Shown: positions 27,137 to 35,032 of the stretch, piece by piece
Numbering within the stretch: the stretch's first letter is position 1
Layout of the letters: each line of letters starts with the position of its first letter
Assembly (NCBI GenBank): GCA_033794685.1
Contig: JARAYZ010000007.1
DNA: 64,000 bases
Origin: Lentzea sp033794685
GTDB lineage: Bacteria > Actinomycetota > Actinomycetes > Mycobacteriales > Pseudonocardiaceae
Strand: one strand, 5' to 3'
Made by a program: the position numbers and the translations under genes
Notes under the pieces: generated by a model
The model's input: the letters and a program-made list of their open reading frames with translations, nothing else
What the model was told of the DNA's origin: nothing
The model's database searches: none

Positions 27137-27201
27137 CGCGAGTGGTTTTTGTCACTCTTTTGTCCAAGAATTAGTACGGCTTTCAATCATGGGCACGCCG
27201 A

Positions 27202-27381
27202 CTAAACGCCCCGTTTAGCGCGCAATACCGCGCGAACACCCAGACCGATGGCACCGAAAATCAGCACGAACGCGATGAGCCCGAGACCGGGAGCGTCGTC
27301 GTGCTGGGCGTAGAGGAGTGCGCCGACGCCGAGCGCGGCGAGCAGGACACAACCGATCAAGGGCAGCAACAGTCGAGGCAT
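27202..27381 (-). CDS. Small two-helix membrane protein (59 aa)
   Basis: ATG at 27379-27381, TAG at 27202-27204. It encodes MPRLLLPLIGCVLLAALGVG, then ALLYAQHDDAPG, then LGLIAFVLIFGAIGLGVRAV, ending LRAKRGV: two hydrophobic helices joined by a short acidic loop and a basic tail, so a hairpin topology with both ends probably cytoplasmic. Third positions are strongly G/C. It lies between the XRE gene and HIT on the same strand. The stop codon is within a perfect CTAAACG/CGTTTAG hairpin (27202-27218). Function unknown. Confidence 0.7.
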   Translation of the reverse strand: MPRLLLPLIGCVLLAALGVGALLYAQHDDAPGLGLIAFVLIFGAIGLGVRAVLRAKRGV

Positions 27382-27437
27382 GGCTGTACTGTCGCCTGTG
27401 ACCTATCGAAAGTCAACAGATAAGCACCGTTAAACGA

Positions 27438-27986
27438 TCAGCCGACGGCCTTCCAGCCGTCCGCCAGCAGCTGACGGGTCTCCCCCAGCAGCTGCGGCAG
27501 CACCTTGGTGTGCCCGATGACCGGCATGAAGTTCGCGTCCCCGCCCCACCGCGGCACCACGTGCTGGTGCAGGTGGGCGGCGATCCCGGCGCCGGCGACG
27601 ACACCCTGGTTCATGCCGATGTTGAACCCGTGCGGCGACGCCACGTGCCGCGCGACCTTCATGGCCCTCTGCGTGAACGCGGCCAGCTCGGCCACCTCCG
27701 GCGCCGTCAGCTCGGTGTAGTCCGCCACGTGCCGGTACGGCAGCACCATCAGGTGGCCGGGGTTGTACGGGTACAGGTTCAGCAGCGCGAAGACCTCCGC
27801 CCCGCGCGCGATGATCAGACCGTCCTCGTCGGACAGTTCGACCACGCGGCAGAACGGGCAGCCGGCGGGCTCGTCGCCGTCGGCCTTGCCCGCGCCCTGC
27901 ACGTACGACAGGCGGTGCGGGGTCCACAGACGCTGCAACGCGTCCGGGACCCCCACACCGTCCTGTGAGGAGTACTCAGGCGTCAC
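27438..27986 (-). CDS. HIT-family hydrolase/phosphorylase (Rv2613c-like, Ap4A-type)
   Basis: 182 residues. The histidine triad is HLHQH (138-142) followed by VVPRW, and Cys43/Cys46 (CPFC) may hold zinc. The mycobacterial homologue in the same position is a diadenosine tetraphosphate phosphorylase (from memory). The GTG at 27986 overlaps the thrS stop (GTGA), so production is coupled to threonyl-tRNA synthetase, an enzyme type that can make Ap4A as a by-product. Confidence 0.87.
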   Translation of the reverse strand: MTPEYSSQDGVGVPDALQRLWTPHRLSYVQGAGKADGDEPAGCPFCRVVELSDEDGLIIARGAEVFALLNLYPYNPGHLMVLPYRHVADYTELTAPEVAELAAFTQRAMKVARHVASPHGFNIGMNQGVVAGAGIAAHLHQHVVPRWGGDANFMPVIGHTKVLPQLLGETRQLLADGWKAVG

Positions 27987-30031
27987 GAGAGCAGTTCCGC
28001 CGTGGGCGAGGCGTTCTCACGGCGCTGCACCCACTCGACGATCTGCTCGACGGCCCGCTCCACCGGCACGCCGTTGATCTGCGTGCCGTCGCGGAACCGG
28101 AACGACACCGCGTTCGCCTCCACGTCCTTGGCGCCGGCCAGGAGCATGAACGGCACCTTCTGCATGGTGTGGTTGCGGATCTTCTTCTGCATGCGGTCGT
28201 CCGAGGCGTCGACGTCGACCCGGATGCCCTGCTTCTTGAGGACCTCGCGCACCGCGAACAGGTGGTCGGCGTTCTCCGCCGTCACCGGGATGCCCATGAC
28301 CTGCACCGGCGCGAGCCACGCCGGGAACGCGCCCGCGTAGTGCTCGGTCAGCACGCCGAAGAAGCGCTCGACCGTGCCGAACAGGGCGCGGTGGATCATG
28401 ACCGGGCGCTGGCGCGAGCCGTCCGGGCCGGTGTACTCCAGTTCGAACTTCTCCGGCAGCATGAAGTCGAGCTGGATCGTCGACATCTGCCAGGTGCGGC
28501 CCAGGGCGTCGCGCGCCTGCACGGAGATCTTCGGGCCGTAGAACGCGGCGCCGCCGGGGTCGGGCACGAGCTCCAGGCCGGACTCCTCGGCCACGGAGGC
28601 GAGCGTCGCCGTCGCCTCCTCCCAGATGTCGTCCGGGCCGACGAACTTCTCCGGGTTCTTGGTCGACAGCTCGAGGTAGAAGTCGTCGAGGCCGTAGTCG
28701 CGCAGCAGGTCCAGCACGAACGTCAGCAGCGACTTCAGCTCGTCGCGGACCTGGTCGCGCGCGCAGAAGATGTGCGCGTCGTCCTGCGTCATGCCGCGCA
28801 CGCGGGTCAGGCCGTGCACCACACCGGACTTCTCGTAGCGGTACACCGAGCCGAACTCGAACATGCGCAGCGGCAACTCGCGGTAGGAACGGCCGCGCGA
28901 CTTGAAGATCAGGTCGTGGAACGGGCAGTTCATCGGCTTCAGGTAGTAGTCCTGGCCGGGCTTGCGAACCGTGCCGTCCTCGTTGAACTCGGCGTCGAGG
29001 TGCATCGCCGGGTACATGCCGTCCTTGTACCAGTCCAGGTGACCGGAGACCTCGAACAGCTTGCCCTTGGTGATGTGGGGCGAGTAGACGAACTCGTACC
29101 CCGCCTCGGTGTGCCGCTGGCGGGAGTAGTCCTCCATCGCCTTGCGGATGATGCCGCCCTTGGGGTGGAACACCGCGAGGCCGGAACCGATCTCGTCCGG
29201 GAACGAGAACAGGTCGAGCTCCACACCGAGCTTGCGGTGGTCGCGGCGCTCGGCCTCGGCCAGGCGCTCCAGGTACGCGTCCTGAGCCTCCTGCGACTCC
29301 CACGCGGTGCCGTAGATGCGCTGCAGCTGCGGGTTGTTCTCGTTGCCGCGCCAGTACGCGGCGGCCACGCGGGTCAGCTTGAACGCCGGGATGTGCTTGG
29401 TGGTCGGCACGTGCGGGCCGCGGCACAGGTCGCCCCAGACCTGCTCACCCGAACGCGGGTCGACGTTGTCGTAGATCGTCAGCTCGCCGCCGCCGACCTC
29501 CATGACCTCACTGGTGTCGACGTCGCTCTTGATGTCGACGAGCTCCAGCTTGAACGGCTCCGACGCGAGCTCGGCCTTCGCGGAGTCGATCGACTCGACG
29601 ACCCGGCGCGAGAACCGCTGCGAGGACTTGATGATCTGCTTCATGCGCTTCTCGAGCGCCTGCAGGTCCTCGGGCGTGAAGGGCTTCTCGACCTGGAAGT
29701 CGTAGTAGAAGCCGTCCTTCACGGGCGGGCCGATGCCGAGCTTGGCGTCGGGGAACTGCTGCTGCACGGCCTGCGCCAGCACGTGCGCGGCGGAGTGGCG
29801 GACGACGCTGCGGCCGTCCTCGGTGTCGGCGGCTACGGCCTCGACCTCGACGTCGACCTGCGGGGTCCACGACAGGTCGCGCAGGTGGCCCTCGGCGTCG
29901 CGCACGACGACGATCGCGTCGGACCCCTTGCCCGGCAGGCCGGCTTCGCGCACGGCCGTGCCCGCCGTCGTCCCAGCCGGAACCACCACGCGCGGCGGGT
30001 TCTGGGCGACTGCTGGGCGCGACTCGGACAC
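27983..30031 (-). CDS. thrS: Threonyl-tRNA synthetase
   Basis: 682 residues. An N-terminal TGS domain, then the editing domain (RHSAAHVLAQAVQQQFPDAK), then the class II catalytic core with the zinc site (MNCPFHDLIFKSRGRSYRELP; VRGMTQDDAHIFC) and a C-terminal anticodon-binding domain (ENADHLFAVREVLKKQGIRVDVD). GTG start at 30031 with AGGAG five bases upstream. No T-box leader is possible in the 35-bp gap to the upstream gene. First gene of the thrS-HIT part of the split PIM block. Confidence 0.96.
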   Translation of the reverse strand: MSESRPAVAQNPPRVVVPAGTTAGTAVREAGLPGKGSDAIVVVRDAEGHLRDLSWTPQVDVEVEAVAADTEDGRSVVRHSAAHVLAQAVQQQFPDAKLGIGPPVKDGFYYDFQVEKPFTPEDLQALEKRMKQIIKSSQRFSRRVVESIDSAKAELASEPFKLELVDIKSDVDTSEVMEVGGGELTIYDNVDPRSGEQVWGDLCRGPHVPTTKHIPAFKLTRVAAAYWRGNENNPQLQRIYGTAWESQEAQDAYLERLAEAERRDHRKLGVELDLFSFPDEIGSGLAVFHPKGGIIRKAMEDYSRQRHTEAGYEFVYSPHITKGKLFEVSGHLDWYKDGMYPAMHLDAEFNEDGTVRKPGQDYYLKPMNCPFHDLIFKSRGRSYRELPLRMFEFGSVYRYEKSGVVHGLTRVRGMTQDDAHIFCARDQVRDELKSLLTFVLDLLRDYGLDDFYLELSTKNPEKFVGPDDIWEEATATLASVAEESGLELVPDPGGAAFYGPKISVQARDALGRTWQMSTIQLDFMLPEKFELEYTGPDGSRQRPVMIHRALFGTVERFFGVLTEHYAGAFPAWLAPVQVMGIPVTAENADHLFAVREVLKKQGIRVDVDASDDRMQKKIRNHTMQKVPFMLLAGAKDVEANAVSFRFRDGTQINGVPVERAVEQIVEWVQRRENASPTAELLS

Positions 30032-30066
30032 GGTGACTCCTAGTTCGATGTATTGGGGTGTTCGGA

Positions 30067-30558
30067 TCAGATGTTATCGGTGCTCAAGATGGACATGACG
30101 ATCGCGTCGTGGAAGACGCCGTCCCAGAGCAGGGCGTCCCTCAACCGGCCCTCCTCGCGGAAGCCCAGTTTCTCGTACACGTGGATGGCCCGGTCGTTGA
30201 AGTCGTACACCTCCAGATCGACCCGGTGGAGGTTCCGCTCGCCGAACGCGTGGTCCAGGACGTGCCGGAGAGCGGCGGTGCCGTATCCCTTGCCGAAGCC
30301 GTCCCACATCGCGATCCGGAGGCCCGCCGACCGGTTGTGCGGATTGATGGTGAGAACGACCTCGCCGAGGAACTCGCCGTCCTCGGTTATCGCGCGGGTG
30401 TAGCGGTTCGGATCGTTCAGCGTGCGCTCGATGTACGCCTCGTAATCCTCCAGCGTGAACGTCTGGTGGGTACCGGTGAACCGGTCGACCTCGTCGTCGT
30501 TCGGCCGGGCCGCGGCCATCGCGGCGGCGAACTCCTTGCGCAGAGGTACGAGTTCCAT
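30067..30558 (-). CDS. GNAT acetyltransferase (RimJ/RimL-like)
   Basis: 163 residues from the ATG at 30558 (MELVPLRKEFAAAM). The GNAT acetyl-CoA loop is visible in SAGLRIAMWDGFGKGYGTAALRHVLDHAFGERNLHRVDLEVYDFNDRAIHVYEKLGFREEGRLRDALLWDG. It probably acetylates a protein N-terminus or small amine; the target is unknown. Same strand as thrS with a 35-bp gap, so possibly co-transcribed. The GGAGG abuts the ATG, which is unusual; a leaderless transcript or different start is possible. Confidence 0.8.
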   Translation of the reverse strand: MELVPLRKEFAAAMAAARPNDDEVDRFTGTHQTFTLEDYEAYIERTLNDPNRYTRAITEDGEFLGEVVLTINPHNRSAGLRIAMWDGFGKGYGTAALRHVLDHAFGERNLHRVDLEVYDFNDRAIHVYEKLGFREEGRLRDALLWDGVFHDAIVMSILSTDNI

Positions 30559-30698
30559 GCCTCCGATTGAAGCCGGTCCGTGCAAGCGGATTCTCGGCGC
30601 GACACCTACGTACACGCTTCTGAGTGTTTTTTCGGATGCGACCAAGGACCCGGGGCGAGCACTCTGTTGTCTCCCGGCCCGCCGAATGGAGCACCGAC

Positions 30699-31013
30699 AT
30701 GTCCGACCTGGTCGTCGAATGCCCGGTCCGCCTCACCGAGTCCAACCGGGACGAACTGCGCCTGCTCTACGCCGATCTGCGCGACCACTACGCCCGCCGC
30801 GATGCCCGCAACGGCACGCGCACGACGCTGCACTTCCTGTGGAGCGGTGTCCTCGACGACGAGCACTTCGGCGCGACCTTCGCCGACCAGCGGCACGTTT
30901 TCGCTGGTTCCAGGCCCGTGATGAACTCCCGGCGCGATCCTTCCGGCCTTCAGGAAACGAACAGGTGGCTGTCAGCCCCAGCTCAGTCGAGCGGCGCATC
31001 GTTGAGGACATGA
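30699..31013 (+). CDS. Small hypothetical protein
   Basis: 104 residues (ATG at 30699). Residues 1-68 have normal codon use and a helical, charged sequence (LTESNRDELRLLYADLRDHYARRDA; LHFLWSGVLDDEHFGATFADQRHVF). From about residue 72 the third-position G/C bias drops and the sequence becomes Ser/Arg/Gln-rich, so the true protein may end earlier or a frameshift may have occurred. The stop overlaps the next start (ATGA). Function unknown. Confidence 0.45.
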   Translation: MSDLVVECPVRLTESNRDELRLLYADLRDHYARRDARNGTRTTLHFLWSGVLDDEHFGATFADQRHVFAGSRPVMNSRRDPSGLQETNRWLSAPAQSSGASLRT

Positions 31014-31561
31014 GCGAGCAGGGACAGACGCCTCCACCTCGGGAGCCGTCACGCGACGAACCGCAGGCCGCCCAGCCTCCACCAGATCAGCCTGCACCGG
31101 ACCAGGCGACGACCCCGCTGCCGGCCGAAGCACCGGCCACGCCCGGTCAGCACCCGACCGCCGAACTGCCGGCCCCGGCACCGGCCGAGCCGGCGGCAGC
31201 ACCGGCGGAACCCGCGGCGCAGGCGTCGGCCACGTCCGCGGAGGCACCAGCGGGACCACCACCACCTCCCGCCGCCGTGCCGGTGACCGCGGTACCGGCG
31301 GCCCCTGGCCGCGGCAGGCGTTTCGTGCGCCACCGCGCCACCCAGCTGGTCGCGGTGGGCCTGCTGGGGCTCGTCCTCGGCGGCTGCATCGTGGGAGCCG
31401 TGGCGGCCAACCGCTTCGACGACCGCGGCGGCCCTGGCCACGTGCGGATGTACGACCGGGGTGAGCGCGGACCCGACCGCGGGGACCGCGGCAACGACCG
31501 CTTCGACCAGCGCGGTCCGTTCGGCGACCGGGGCGACCGGGGCGACCGCTTCGAGCGGTGA
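31010..31561 (+). CDS. Proline-rich membrane protein with Arg-Gly-Asp-rich tail
   Basis: 183 residues. A Pro/Ala/Glu/Gln-rich cytoplasmic segment (1-100) and a basic patch (GRGRRFVRHR) precede one transmembrane helix (TQLVAVGLLGLVLGGCIVGAVAA) and an outer tail of repeated DRG/GDRG/FDQRG units ending DRGDRGDRFER. The architecture (disordered inside, single helix, charged low-complexity outside) suggests a surface or scaffold protein; no enzymatic domain. An LGGC within the helix is not at a signal-peptide position, so a lipoprotein is unlikely. Confidence 0.6.
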   Translation: MSEQGQTPPPREPSRDEPQAAQPPPDQPAPDQATTPLPAEAPATPGQHPTAELPAPAPAEPAAAPAEPAAQASATSAEAPAGPPPPPAAVPVTAVPAAPGRGRRFVRHRATQLVAVGLLGLVLGGCIVGAVAANRFDDRGGPGHVRMYDRGERGPDRGDRGNDRFDQRGPFGDRGDRGDRFER

Positions 31562-31633
31562 CCGACCGAGCGCCCGGGCCGTGCCGAACCGAATCCCCGA
31601 CGATCGGCGCGGGCCGGGCGCTCCCCAAGACCA

Positions 31634-31688
31634 GGAACGCGCGCCACAGCCTGAATAATCCCCCTCGTTCTGCTGTGGCGTGCGTTCC
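31634..31688. terminator. Bidirectional terminator with 17-bp stem
   Basis: Left arm 31634-31650 (GGAACGC...GCCACAGC) pairs with 31672-31688 (GCTGTGGC...GCGTTCC) with one mismatch and a 21-nt AT-richer loop. It sits between the convergent membrane-protein and acyl-CoA synthetase genes. Confidence 0.75.
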
Positions 31689-31699
31689 GCCCTCGTGCC

Positions 31700-33343
31700 C
31701 TAGTGGGGCTGCGGCCCGAGCCGGATCGCCAGCAGCTGACGCCGCAACACCTTCCCGGTCGCGTTGCGCGGCAGCTGCGGCACGACCACGACCTCACGCG
31801 GCACCTTGTGCCGCGCCAGCCGGGTGCGCACGAACTCGCGCAGCTCCCGCACGTCGATCCGCGTCCCCGCCACCGGCACCACGAACGCGCGCAACCGTTG
31901 CCCGTACTCGGGATCGGGCACGCCGAGCACCGCCGCGTCGCGCACCCGGTAGTGCGTCATGAGCAGGTTCTCGACCTCGACCGGGTACACGTTCTCGCCG
32001 CCGGACACGATCATGTCGTCCTCGCGGCCGTCGAAGTACAGCCGGCCGCTGGGATCGAAGTGCCCGAGGTCGCCGGTCGCGACGAGCCCGTCGATGGACT
32101 CCTTCTGCGAGCCGTCGGTGTACAGGTCGACGGTCAGCGAGCCGCGCACGTAGATCTTGCCCGTCACGAACGACCGCGTGACCCGGTTGCCCTGCTCGTC
32201 GTAGACGCGCACCACGCAGTTGTGCGGCGGCAGTCCGACGCTGGACGGAGCGGCCTCGAGGTCCTCCGGCGTGGCGACGGTGGCGACGGCGACTTCCGTT
32301 GAGCCGTAGAGGTTGTAGAGAACCGGGCCCAGGACGGCCTGGGTGCGCTCCACCAGGTCGGGCGAGATCGGCGCGCCGGAGGAGAACACGATGCTCAGGT
32401 GCGACAGGTCGAACGAGTCGAGCACGTGCCGGTCGAGTTCCATGATCCGCTGCAGCATCGTCGGCACGAGCACGAGCGTGGTGCAGCGCTGGCCCTGCAC
32501 CGACCACAGCGTCTTGCGCGGGTCGAACCGGCGGTGCAGCACCGCACGCGACCCGAGCGACATCGCGAGCGTCAGGTGCGAGTAGCCGACGGAGTGGAAG
32601 ATCGGCGCGGCGATGAACGTCGACTCGCCCGAGCGCATCGGGATGCGGTCGAGGAAGTCCGACGCGGTGAGCACCGACTTGATCTCGCGGGCCGTGCCCT
32701 TGGGCGTGCCGGTCGTGCCGGACGTCAGCTGGATCACGACACCCGGTTCGCGCGGCGGTTCCAGTTCGCCGCGCGGCGCCTTGGCGACCAGTTGGTCGAG
32801 TGTCGGCGTGCGACGGTCCAGTCCGTCGCGCGACCACGAGAGCCAGCGCGGGATCGACGGCGGCAGTTGGTGGAACAGCGGCGTGAACTCCTCGTCGTGA
32901 ATGACGAGGGACGCGCGTTCACGTTGCAGGAGGTCCATGACGACCGGCGCGCCGAAGCCGGTGTTCACCAGCAGCACGCGCACGCCGAGCTTCGCGCACG
33001 CCAGCAGGGACTCGACCATGCCGCGGTGGTTGCGGCACATCAGCGCGACGACGTGCATGTGCTGCACACCGAGCGAGCGCAGGCCCTGGGCGATCGCGTT
33101 GGAACGACGGTCGAGTTGCCGGTACGTCACCGAGCCGCGGTCGTCGACGATCGCGACGCCGTCGGGATTCAGCCGGACGGAACGGCGCAGCGCCGTGACG
33201 TTCGGCCCCCAGACCTTGACCTCTCTCAGCGCCTCCACGGACATCTTGAAGTTCGTGAGACTCACCATGCCCGCGGCGGACAGAACACGGAGTGAGTGCA
33301 CCCGGCCCATGGCGTCGCGAAACACCTTGCGCAACCCTGGCAT
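31700..33343 (-). CDS. Acyl-CoA synthetase / AMP-dependent ligase (FadD-like)
   Basis: 547 residues from an ATG (33343) with GAGGAG eight bases upstream. The adenylation motif is LTSGTTGTPKGTAREI; also YGSTEVAVATVATPEDL, TGDLGHFDPSGRLYFDGREDDMIVSGGENVYPVEVE and the C-terminal catalytic lysine in LPRNATGKVLRRQL. It activates a carboxylic acid (probably a fatty acid) as acyl-AMP and then acyl-CoA, like mycobacterial FadD2/FadD12-type proteins. Monocistronic; the upstream region carries several palindromes. Confidence 0.85.
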   Translation of the reverse strand: MPGLRKVFRDAMGRVHSLRVLSAAGMVSLTNFKMSVEALREVKVWGPNVTALRRSVRLNPDGVAIVDDRGSVTYRQLDRRSNAIAQGLRSLGVQHMHVVALMCRNHRGMVESLLACAKLGVRVLLVNTGFGAPVVMDLLQRERASLVIHDEEFTPLFHQLPPSIPRWLSWSRDGLDRRTPTLDQLVAKAPRGELEPPREPGVVIQLTSGTTGTPKGTAREIKSVLTASDFLDRIPMRSGESTFIAAPIFHSVGYSHLTLAMSLGSRAVLHRRFDPRKTLWSVQGQRCTTLVLVPTMLQRIMELDRHVLDSFDLSHLSIVFSSGAPISPDLVERTQAVLGPVLYNLYGSTEVAVATVATPEDLEAAPSSVGLPPHNCVVRVYDEQGNRVTRSFVTGKIYVRGSLTVDLYTDGSQKESIDGLVATGDLGHFDPSGRLYFDGREDDMIVSGGENVYPVEVENLLMTHYRVRDAAVLGVPDPEYGQRLRAFVVPVAGTRIDVRELREFVRTRLARHKVPREVVVVPQLPRNATGKVLRRQLLAIRLGPQPH

Positions 33344-33417
33344 CAACAGCTCCTCGCGCTGCAAGTCCCCGAGGTATTCGGACGGTAACTGTCCGCAAGG
33401 CTCAGGCCAAGCCTTGT

Positions 33418-33438
33418 GTCATGCGGAATTCGCATGAC
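33418..33438. promoter_or_regulatory. Inverted repeat upstream of the acyl-CoA synthetase
   Basis: GTCATGCG-GAATT-CGCATGAC, perfect 8-bp arms, about 75 bp before the acyl-CoA synthetase start. A second repeat, AAGGCT...AGCCTT (33397-33415), is even closer. Operator candidates for that gene. Confidence 0.45.
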
Positions 33439-33455
33439 AACGGGACATTTGAACC

Positions 33456-33501
33456 TGTAAACGTTTTCACATCGCCCGCACTGTTTCTGGTAGCGCTCCC
33501 A
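33456..33501. promoter_or_regulatory. Pair of LacI/GalR-type operator-like palindromes
   Basis: TGTAAACGTTTTCA (33456-33469) fits the LacI-family/cre pattern TGWAANCGNTNWCA. TGGTAGCGCTCCCA (33488-33501) differs by one base from the CebR/CelR operator TGGGAGCGCTCCCA (from memory). No LacI-family regulator or sugar gene is nearby. Confidence 0.4.
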
Positions 33502-33518
33502 CTGCTGCAACCGCAGGA

Positions 33519-33534
33519 GTCTGACCGGTCAGAC
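33519..33534. promoter_or_regulatory. 16-bp perfect palindrome, GntR/FadR-type operator candidate
   Basis: GTCTGACCGGTCAGAC spans the stop codon of the GntR gene and resembles GntR/FadR-subfamily sites containing GGTC/GACC. It could be a site for the GntR protein upstream of the acyl-CoA synthetase, or simply a 3'-end structure. Confidence 0.45.
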
Positions 33535-34227
33535 CAAGAAACCCCGCAACAACGACGCGGTGCCGTCGAGGTGTTCGGCCATCGCCCGGCGCGCCGCGGC
33601 CGGGTCTCCGTCCAAAATGGAGGCGATGACGCGCTCGTGCTGGGCGTTGGAGTGCGCGAGGTTCGGTTCGAGCAGCGGGATGTGGTCCAGCAGCTCGTTG
33701 GCGCGCATCCGCGATTCGGCGACGGCGGCGGTCAGCGCCGCGGACCCGGTGGCCTCGGCGATCGCGAGGTGCAGCCGTGAGTCCTTGCGCCGGTATTCCG
33801 CGAGTGTTGAAGTGGACGCTTCCTCCAGGCGAGCGCGCAGCCCACGCCGTTCGGCGGGCCCCAGCGACCGTCCCGCCGCCGTCTCCGCCGCACCGGTCTC
33901 GAGCACCCTGCGCAGCGTGAGCACGTCGTGGAGGTCGCCGAACTCCTTGGCGGGCGCGGACTTCGGCAGCACCTCGTTGACGAACGTGCCGCCGTACCGT
34001 CCCCTTCGGGACTCCACGAAATGGTTCTCCTGCAACGACCTGATGGCCTCGCGCACGGTCACCCGGCTCACGCCGAGCCGGGTGGCCAGTTCCCGTTCGG
34101 ACGGCAGCCGCTCACCCGGCGCGACGACGCCGAGCCGGATGGACTGCATGAGCCGTTCGACGGTCTCCTCGAACGCGTTGCCCGCCCGCACCGGGCGGAA
34201 CAACGCGTCCTGCGCGTGCTCCGTCAC
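33529..34227 (-). CDS. GntR-family (FadR subgroup) transcriptional regulator
   Basis: 232 residues. N-terminal winged helix (GVVAPGERLPSERELATRLGVSRVTVREAIRSLQENHFVESRRGRYGGTFV) and C-terminal FCD ligand domain with metal-binding Asp/His positions (SRLHLAIAEATGSAALTAAV; NAQHERVIASILDGDPAAARRAMAEHL). GTG start at 34227, two bases after the SDR stop, so it is the last gene of the SDR-containing cluster and its probable regulator. Confidence 0.88.
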   Translation of the reverse strand: MTEHAQDALFRPVRAGNAFEETVERLMQSIRLGVVAPGERLPSERELATRLGVSRVTVREAIRSLQENHFVESRRGRYGGTFVNEVLPKSAPAKEFGDLHDVLTLRRVLETGAAETAAGRSLGPAERRGLRARLEEASTSTLAEYRRKDSRLHLAIAEATGSAALTAAVAESRMRANELLDHIPLLEPNLAHSNAQHERVIASILDGDPAAARRAMAEHLDGTASLLRGFLV

Positions 34228-34229
34228 GA

Positions 34230-34997
34230 CTAGAGCGGTGTCACGTACGCGCCGGCGATGCCGCCGTCCACGAGGAAGTTCGACGCGGTCATGAACGACG
34301 AGTCGTCGGACGCCAGGAACGCGACCGCCGCGGCGATTTCCTCAGGTTCGGCGAACCGACCGAGCGGTACGTGGACGAGACGCCGTGCGGCCCGCTCCGG
34401 GTCCTTCGCGAACAGCTCCTGCAACAGCGGCGTGTTGACCGGGCCGGGAGACAGGGCGTTGACGCGGATGCCCTCACGCGCGAACTGCACGCCGAGCTCA
34501 CGCGACATCGCGAGCACGCCACCCTTCGACGCCGTGTAGGAGATCTGCGACGTCGCCGCGCCCATGGTCGCCACGAACGACGCCGTGTTGATGATGGAAC
34601 CCTTGCCGTTCGCCTGCATGTGCGGAATGGCGTACTTGCAACACAAATAAACCGACGTGAGGTTCACCTTCTGCACGCGTTCCCACGCCTCGAGGCCCGT
34701 GGTGAGGATCGAGTCGTCGTCGGGCGGCGAGATACCGGCGTTGTTGAACGCGATGTCCAGCTTGCCGTAAGTGTCCACAGTGGTCTGGAAGAGGGCTTTG
34801 ACCTGTTCCTCGTCGGTCACGTCGACCTGGACGAACAGCCCGCCGACCTCGTCCGCGGCGGCCTTGCCCGACGCCGGGTCGAGATCGGCGATGACGACCT
34901 TCGCGCCCTCGTCGGCGAACCTGCGCGCGGTCGCGAGTCCGATCCCGCTGCCGCCACCCGTCACGACGGCCACCCGGCCCTCGAGTCGCTGCACCAT
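34230..34997 (-). CDS. Short-chain dehydrogenase/reductase, candidate gamma-glutamylethanolamide oxidase
   Basis: 255 residues, classical SDR: TGGGSGIG (13-20), Asp38-type acidic residue (VVIADLD) pointing to NAD, NNAG (86-89) and the catalytic Ser140, Tyr154 and Lys158 (YTASKGG). The family oxidises alcohols or reduces ketones. It lies beside an aldehyde dehydrogenase, a gamma-glutamyl hydrolase, a glutamine-synthetase-like ligase and an ethanolamine-type permease. It could therefore convert the primary alcohol of gamma-glutamylethanolamide to the aldehyde. That substrate is inferred; the sequence alone only gives an SDR. Confidence 0.8.
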   Translation of the reverse strand: MVQRLEGRVAVVTGGGSGIGLATARRFADEGAKVVIADLDPASGKAAADEVGGLFVQVDVTDEEQVKALFQTTVDTYGKLDIAFNNAGISPPDDDSILTTGLEAWERVQKVNLTSVYLCCKYAIPHMQANGKGSIINTASFVATMGAATSQISYTASKGGVLAMSRELGVQFAREGIRVNALSPGPVNTPLLQELFAKDPERAARRLVHVPLGRFAEPEEIAAAVAFLASDDSSFMTASNFLVDGGIAGAYVTPL

Positions 34998-35032
34998 CTC
35001 TTGTTCTCCTCGTTGCTCAGGTCTGTCCGGAA

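Noticed and set aside
27965..30043. Long open frame opposite thrS
   Set aside because: Pure antisense of thrS with Arg/Val/Leu/His-rich composition; no motif.
30032..30066. T-box leader for threonyl-tRNA synthetase
   Set aside because: Only 35 bp separate thrS from the upstream gene and no T-box sequence is present.
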